Assembly (NCBI GenBank): GCA_014773175.1
Contig: VXCM01000474.1
Coordinates: 129,677 to 193,676, forward strand
Direction of reading: 5' to 3'
DNA length: 64,000 nt
DNA from: Lucifuga dentata
Lineage: Eukaryota > Chordata > Actinopteri > Ophidiiformes > Bythitidae
This document shows, piece after piece, positions 59,901 through 64,000 of the stretch (position 1 is its first letter; each line of letters opens with the position of its first letter). The position numbers and the translations under genes were made by a program. The notes below the pieces were generated by a model. It was not told the origin of the DNA. It searched no databases and was given only the letters and a program-made list of their open reading frames with translations.

Positions 59901-62900
59901 TTGGGTGACTGAGGTCAGTCGTGGTTAGAAGCCCCTGAGAGGAAGGAATTAATCTCCCCTTCTCCCCAAACTGGATTTCTGGTGACTGTGCCTGGACAGA
60001 CAGTGGCTGCAATTCATAAGAAAAAGAGAAATTGTATTAAGGAATGGATTCACAGTGAATCAAGTTCAACAAATTATAATAAACAAAGGCAGTTTAACAG
60101 AAAGGTGGGTAATACCTGGTAGTTTCCTTCTGCAGAGTGGAGAGTCCTCCTGGTGGCGGGATGTAGATCAAATGGTTTAACTGCAGAAGGTTTCACTGAT
60201 CTTTGCATGAGAGGTTGGTCTGCAGACATACATTGTGGGACGTGGGATCCAGAAGACTGTGCCTGAGGTCCCACAGAAATTGTGGTTTGAACAGGCAAAA
60301 GATTTGTTTGAGGGACAAAACCAGAAGCACATGATGATGACACGTTAGGGTGTGATGGATTTGTGTTAGACTGTGTCAAGCAAGTGTTCTGCTGGGCAGA
60401 TTGCAAGCTGGAAAATGAAGCTCCCAAAACCTCCATCAGGCTCAAATAGTTGATATTCTGTAATGAGGACACATAAACATACAGATTAGAGTCAAATGTA
60501 CAAAGCACTGAAGGCCAAATGCTTGCTTTCAGTGTGTCTACACTTACCTGGACCAATCTGAATAAATCATCACCCAGACGCTGTCTAAAAGGTGAATCCT
60601 GAGGTACTGATGGCTGATTGGGAACAGTAGTGGGTGCACCAGCAGCAGGGATCTGAAAGTTTTGAGGAGCTACTGGTGCGCTGTGGAGGTGTACTCCAGT
60701 CAGATCACAGAGCTCAGAATGAATCTCCACCTGAGGCTGGACAGTAAGTAGAGCTTGGGGCTCTGGCTGTGGAGGGGTGTCTATACCATCATTCATTCTG
60801 GAACATTTTAGGAGGACATAACAGACACATCTATGGCTTTAATAACAAAACAGCTGATGAGTTCCACCATCTAAATTCATCAAGATGTAAATGTGTTTTG
60901 CCTGGGATTCCACTATCAAAAACTTGCTGCCTTTATTATGGCTTTACTATTGTTACCCTGCACTACAGCAATAATTCTATATACAAAACTCACAGAGAGG
61001 AGATGGACGAGTCTTCATCGCCTTCTATATAATCCAAATCCTCAAGTCTTAAACTCTGAAAAAGAAAAAAAAATTGGCACTCCTGATAACACAAATTTAT
61101 GATGGCAATATTGAGCAGTTTTGCTCACCCTTTCCTGTGTGCAGGTGTTATCAGACATGTTTCCACCGGAAGCAGAGGATGACACTCTCAAGCCATTGCT
61201 CTCACTGTTCTTGCCTATGAAATATAGCAAACACAATTAATATTCTCTCTTAGATAGTTTATATCAACATTAATATCAACCTTGAAGATTTTGCACTTTG
61301 TGATATCGTACCTTCTTGTTCAGGTATAACATGAAATTCATTTAGAGCAGGTTGTGGTAAACTCAATACTCTTATCTCAGCACCAAGGGTCACTTGATCT
61401 TGGTCATCAGGCAGAGGTGTCCTCTGAAACATCACTTCCTCTGGTTCATCTGCATGAGATCCACTAGAGGAAAGGCCAAAAGGAGTTACTTTACATATTC
61501 AATAAAAATAAATTAAGACCACACAGTTGAAATAATACATCATCAACCATAAATAAAAGTGTGCATGAGCTGAAAGCGCAGTTACTGCTGACACAGATGT
61601 GCAAGTCCAAAAGTAATAATTGATACAGAAAAAAATTACATGACTGGAACTTATTTAAGAAATACTGGAGATCATTAGAATGTTTACATTGCCACCATCT
61701 CTGAAATTACTGTCATGTTTACCAATTTAAAATTGGCTTGATTAAAGAGCTTTTGTTGTGGTTGTGCTAGATTCCAGCTACCAAAAAGCCAGGATGAGTT
61801 TAAACATGGGGCACTCACGCGGAAGGTTCTTCTTGCTGTAGATTGTGATCAGGAACAGTGGTGGGAGTGTTCGTAGAACCAGGATAGCCTGTATCAATGC
61901 TGCTCTCTCTTTCCAGCTGCTTATCCACCTCAGGCTGCAGCACAGGAGCTACAGTCCACTGCATTTGTGGAACCCTGATATGGTCACTGTAGCGGCCAGT
62001 CCCAATCAGGACAGTGTATCTGTGATACAACAAACTGAGGGAGGTGAGGACAGCAGGTGCAGAGGCTTTAACACGAATTACTACACCTTCATCAGTTGTT
62101 CCTCCAACCCCTTCTCCCTTCGCCTTTTTTTTGCTATGGTGTCCTAGTAGCACCCTCCTGTCAGCCCAGCGTACCATCCACTCCAGCAACCTGCCCAGTT
62201 CTGGAAACTGAGCCTCTAGTTTTGGATCCAGTTCCTGCTGCAGTTCAATCATGGTTTCCACAGAAGTTAAGGAGCCAAACAATGAGCATTCAGATGGTTG
62301 TCCCAAGGGAAAGGCACTTTCCATAAGGCTTGCTTCAGTGCCCAAATGGCTTCCCTTTGCTCTACGTTCGGAGAGCACCCTGATCTGCTGCTGGAGACCA
62401 AACAAACCTTTTTGCCTCCCAGGTCTCAGCCCAGAAAGAGAGGTGACAGAAAGGCTCATTCTGGATAAGGGGCCTTCACTCCAAACTGAAGAAGCTTGAG
62501 GCTCAGGTGTTGTGCCATGCTCAGTAGGCTTGTAGCAGCAACCAGCTCTGAACACTGGTGCAGCCTTTCCTTCTTGCTGCCTTCTTGCTGGATGACGGCC
62601 ATCCCTTTGACGACGACGTATAGTTGTGAGCACATCGAAAGTTAGAGAATGCAACTCTCTCTCCCTCAGCTGGGAGCAGAGGCCCTTCAACAAAGGAAGT
62701 TCTGCGCCTGAGTCCCCTCCATCAGCACTATCCTTCTCTAGGACGTAGCTGAGGAAAAGCTCCAAACAATTTAAATACTCTTCATCTTCCAGCTCAAACT
62801 CCCAGGTGCCAACAACAGGTAGCTGCTGCGCATTAGGCTGACCTTCATTCTCCTTGTCGGGCACGGGGCAAGCATCACTCTCTTCCTGAATGACTCTATC

Positions 62901-63971
62901 GATCTTAAGAGCAGTCCTCTTCGCATCTTCTCTGTCTTGTATCTTAGTTTTCTTGCTTCTGGAAAGAAGAACACAGACCACAGAATAAGCCACAATATAA
63001 AGACATCTCATTATAACAGCAGTGCTACTTTGGCATGCTGAGTACCTGGATCTGGGTCTGCTATGCAGGTCAGGACAAAAAGCTTCAGATGTATTCTCCA
63101 CGGTGTCTCCATCACTACACACTGTGGGGTACCCACAGTCAGTTAGGGTGCTATTACTCAGACTTGTACCCAGTGAGAGTTGCTTCAGCATGTCCATCCC
63201 ATGTCTGCTACACTTCTCTTCTTCCTCCTCCTCTTTCTCCCACAGGTAGAGCTCAGGTGGGGCCAGGTGCCTCTGCAAACGCACATGATGCTTTCTCCTC
63301 TGCCTGAGTTTGTCTTGAATCAGAATTATCAGTTCATTCCCCTCCTCCTTTTCCCCTTCTAGAGATGAGGTAGCATGTGACAGTGACATTAATAATTCAT
63401 GAAATTTAAAGGACTGTAAAGTAATGGATAATAAATAATGGATTAAATCACACACATTTACTCTGATTAAACAGCCACTTAAAGGAATATGCAAGTCTTT
63501 GAGGATTTTGCACTACTGGCAAACTTAAGATACCCTCTGTTAAGAGATGATATTTAACCATTACTATCCAAATGTTACTTGAGGTTATTATTACAATTCT
63601 AACAAATAATATGGTTCAACATGGGGTTTTTGTATTTCATTTCACCTATGTTATACAGTTTATAAAGAACTGTCAGACCAAGCTGCATATCATTTAAATG
63701 TTGACTACTGGCTATTTTATAGCTACAACTGCAAACATCTGAATGATTCTGATATCACTAAAAGTTAAGTTTAACAGTGGGCTCATGTCCAAAGGTGCAC
63801 TCTAATCCTTTAAGTGTTGTGTTTCAAAGCTACCCGTTTATCAAAAGAGGTGGCAGTACCAAGGACAGTGTATTGCCTCAGTCTCTGCAACAGTGAGTTA
63901 TACTTTTCTCTCAAAGGGACTCTGACAGACTCTTCCTCCTCTGGGAAGGCTCGGACCAGTGTGTCTGCCAC
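53757..63971 (-). CDS. cplane1: Ciliogenesis and planar polarity effector 1, C-terminal part
   Basis: CPLANE1 (C5orf42, JBTS17) is a large protein of the CPLANE complex with INTU, FUZ and WDPCP; it acts at the ciliary base in intraflagellar-transport assembly, and human mutations cause Joubert and oral-facial-digital syndromes. Twenty-seven minus-strand exons join in phase to 1891 residues plus stop. The human protein has about 3200, so the N-terminal 40 percent lies beyond 64000. Identity rests on VGTWEFELEDEEYLNCLELF, LGRLLEWMVRWADRRVL and VAPVLQPEVD, the C-terminal helical block RIWMRRKQRERLAVY with EQEHRPYTPS, and SHLRPWTAEEQGRLLILEDH. There is a KEEEEEEK run near the start and a long Pro/Gln/Ser-rich middle. 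One intron is GC-AG, one exon is 21 nt, and one acceptor is NAGNAG. Stop at 53757-53759. Exon-intron sizes are compact, unlike wdr70. Confidence 0.9.
54178..54428 (-). CDS. cplane1: cplane1 exon p26
   Basis: Acceptor TTGGTGTAG, donor GTAAGA. Encodes TVLPRDRLSQVTRRGMLTDV through WMLGLEEFDSRP. Confidence 0.92.
54574..54725 (-). CDS. cplane1: cplane1 exon p25
   Basis: Acceptor TTGTCACAG, donor GTATCA. Encodes MQSSFADDKRNHLKSQ and SHLRPWTAEEQGRLLILEDH. Confidence 0.93.
55062..55235 (-). CDS. cplane1: cplane1 exon p24
   Basis: Acceptor TTTAATAG, donor GTACAT. Encodes LNRTMILEQYHQRTREACSL through SSGSSH. Confidence 0.88.
55312..55367 (-). CDS. cplane1: cplane1 exon p23
   Basis: Acceptor CTTCTACAG, donor GTATGT. 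Encodes KPTKKNRATNCSTRLTKD. Other upstream acceptors are closed or give the wrong phase. Confidence 0.8.
55469..55649 (-). CDS. cplane1: cplane1 exon p22 (tandem acceptor)
   Basis: Tandem acceptor GACAGCAG; the exon starts at 55649 or, three bases on, at 55646. Donor GTGAGA. Encodes RLDQQLSRRMWERHVAPDEE, RIWMRRKQRERLAVY and EQEHRPYTPSVTV, a charged helical block. Confidence 0.93.
55730..55861 (-). CDS. cplane1: cplane1 exon p21
   Basis: Acceptor CTTTGTAG, donor GTAATT. Encodes WADETPDQTELKDTVDMLEE through NSQAAHRS. Confidence 0.92.
55976..56018 (-). CDS. cplane1: cplane1 exon p20
   Basis: Acceptor CTTCCACAG, donor GTAAGT. Encodes MKEQATNAAGPST. Confidence 0.87.
56245..56430 (-). CDS. cplane1: cplane1 exon p19
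   Basis: Acceptor CTGTAACAG, donor GTAAGA. Encodes WRPRPSPSAELDTCEEEEEN through IIDPSRLHTTA. Confidence 0.9.
56737..56836 (-). CDS. cplane1: cplane1 exon p18
   Basis: Acceptor TCTGTGTAG, donor GTACGA. Encodes FMNTTEMLKPTLATDVKSTM and RLKKTVRLSVPKE. Confidence 0.9.
56968..57218 (-). CDS. cplane1: cplane1 exon p17
   Basis: Acceptor TTCACTAG, donor GTAAAT. Encodes MTEESPACSHIGSNGDLERI, MSEMDTQLAALQNIADNMEI and NFSNAKM. Confidence 0.92.
57349..57577 (-). CDS. cplane1: cplane1 exon p16
   Basis: Acceptor TGTTCCTCAG, donor GTCTTT. Encodes DLKGHHFITVFDLEDQALHQ through LTLTAVP. Confidence 0.9.
57723..57790 (-). CDS. cplane1: cplane1 exon p15
   Basis: Acceptor TTCATCCAG, donor GTGAGA. Encodes QSTVNQHFQDAEETPLEPEK and NL. 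Confidence 0.87.
57954..57974 (-). CDS. cplane1: cplane1 exon p14 (21-nt microexon)
   Basis: Acceptor TTGTGTTTCAG, donor GTAAAG. Adds seven residues (CPPTVV plus a split Ala codon) and keeps the frame; skipping it also keeps the frame. Confidence 0.6.
58348..58482 (-). CDS. cplane1: cplane1 exon p13
   Basis: Acceptor ACTCCCAG, donor GTGAGT. Encodes SFDSLLTGQRLLDKSMSTTA through ASTNTDP. Confidence 0.88.
58694..58775 (-). CDS. cplane1: cplane1 exon p12
   Basis: Acceptor TGCTATTAG, donor GTAAGT. Encodes LIDGPVKEESAINGKPITPG and SDFAIPL. Confidence 0.87.
58876..58960 (-). CDS. cplane1: cplane1 exon p11
   Basis: Acceptor GCTTATAG, donor GTAGAT. Encodes QKRREEKARTGKTEVTFRPN and ESIIPTQE. Confidence 0.87.
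59080..59261 (-). CDS. cplane1: cplane1 exon p10 (GC donor)
   Basis: Acceptor TTCTGACAG. Encodes ILPMVAPTAPMTSLIPLEAL, RRQTAEEARLQLL and SSSSTR. No GT donor fits; AGGAG followed by GCAAAT keeps the frame with the next exon. Confidence 0.85.
59353..60006 (-). CDS. cplane1: cplane1 exon p9 (large, Pro/Gln-rich)
   Basis: Acceptor AATTGCAG, donor GTAAGC. A 654-nt exon of low-complexity Pro/Gln/His-rich sequence, ending LLHIESKPKM. Confidence 0.92.
60116..60457 (-). CDS. cplane1: cplane1 exon p8
   Basis: Acceptor CATTACAG, donor GTATTA. Encodes NINYLSLMEVLGASFSSLQS through HSAEGNYQ; Ser/Gln/Pro-rich. Confidence 0.9.
60548..60797 (-). CDS. cplane1: cplane1 exon p7
   Basis: Acceptor TGTTCCAG, donor GTAAGT. 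Encodes MNDGIDTPPQPEPQALLTVQ through GDDLFRLVQ. Confidence 0.9.
60994..61055 (-). CDS. cplane1: cplane1 exon p6
   Basis: Acceptor CTTTTTCAG, donor GTGAGT. Encodes SLRLEDLDYIEGDEDSSISS. Confidence 0.88.
61129..61214 (-). CDS. cplane1: cplane1 exon p5
   Basis: Acceptor TTTCATAG, donor GTGAGC. Encodes KNSESNGLRVSSSASGGNMS and DNTCTQER. Confidence 0.88.
61312..61463 (-). CDS. cplane1: cplane1 exon p4
   Basis: Acceptor CCTCTAG, donor GTACGA. Encodes GSHADEPEEVMFQRTPLPDD through FHVIPEQE. Confidence 0.9.
61819..62958 (-). CDS. cplane1: cplane1 exon p3 (large)
   Basis: Acceptor CTTTCCAG, donor GTGAGT. A 1140-nt exon encoding VGTWEFELEDEEYLNCLELF, RRRQRDGRHPARR, LGRLLEWMVRWADRR and VAPVLQPEVD, the best-conserved part in the window. 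Confidence 0.95.
63046..63413 (-). CDS. cplane1: cplane1 exon p2
   Basis: Acceptor CTTTACAG, donor GTACTC. Encodes SFKFHELLMSLSHATSSLEG, a Lys/Arg-rich helix, the KEEEEEEK run and HSRPRS. Confidence 0.9.
63834..63971 (-). CDS. cplane1: cplane1 exon p1
   Basis: Acceptor CATCCTTAG, donor GTAGCT. Encodes VADTLVRAFPEEEESVRVPL through TATSFDKR. The 29 bases to the right look intronic. Confidence 0.85.
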
Positions 63972-64000
63972 CTAAGGATGGGAAGCCAAGGATGGGAAAT

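Larger units (their letters stand above)
53913..63833 (-). other. cplane1 introns
   Basis: Most are 75-300 bp. Those above 300 bp are 54726-55061, 56431-56736, 57975-58347, 61464-61818 and 63414-63833. All are AT-rich and none shows a gene or recognisable transposon. Confidence 0.75.

Noticed and set aside
61845..63362. Several + strand ORFs of 60-100 codons opposite cplane1
   Set aside because: Antisense shadows of the large exons p2 and p3.
61815..63494. Single 559-codon minus ORF as an intronless gene
   Set aside because: It runs through an 87-bp intron (62959-63045) that is open by chance; splice sites on both sides and phase agreement favour two cplane1 exons.

Overview
The window looks like genomic DNA from a bony fish, most likely a percomorph teleost. 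It has vertebrate genes split by GT-AG introns, many short introns of about 100 bp in one gene, abundant CA/GT, GA and TAA microsatellites, and fish-type non-autonomous DNA transposons (hAT-like, Tc1-like, TTAA-flanked). The species cannot be named from sequence alone. Single N bases, mostly inside homopolymer runs, mark assembly gaps.

Three protein-coding genes are recognised. (1) gdnf, + strand: TATA-type promoter near 5072, noncoding exon 1 ending at 5853, coding exons 6709-6933 and 11043-11593, and a long 3' UTR to about 14.06 kb. It encodes a 249-residue prepro-neurotrophic factor. (2) wdr70, - strand, complete: 18 coding exons from 53133 down to 16776 that splice in phase to a 652-residue WD40 protein. 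Its introns (up to 8.4 kb) fill most of the window. (3) cplane1 (the Joubert syndrome 17 / C5orf42 gene), - strand, 3' part only: 27 exons from 63971 down to the stop at 53757, joining in frame to 1891 residues. The 5' part lies beyond the right edge.

gdnf and wdr70 are convergent, as in human 5p13. cplane1 lies directly upstream of wdr70 in the same orientation, about 0.6 kb stop to start. In human, NUP155 lies between them and CPLANE1 has the opposite relative orientation, so this block has been rearranged. The three genes do not form a pathway: GDNF is a secreted ligand for GFRalpha1/RET, WDR70 is a nuclear CUL4-DDB1-associated WD40 protein, and CPLANE1 is a ciliogenesis scaffold.

At the left edge (142-536, - strand) there is weak evidence for one or two exons of an unidentified gene. 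The rest is introns and intergenic DNA with microsatellites and decayed transposons. No tRNA, rRNA or CRISPR array was seen. I found no convincing undescribed multi-gene system. The most interesting items are an in-frame 21-nt microexon, a GC-AG intron and a tandem acceptor in cplane1; a TTAA-flanked inverted-repeat element; a Tc1 remnant with two nested palindromes; and a disrupted ORF of unknown origin in a wdr70 intron.
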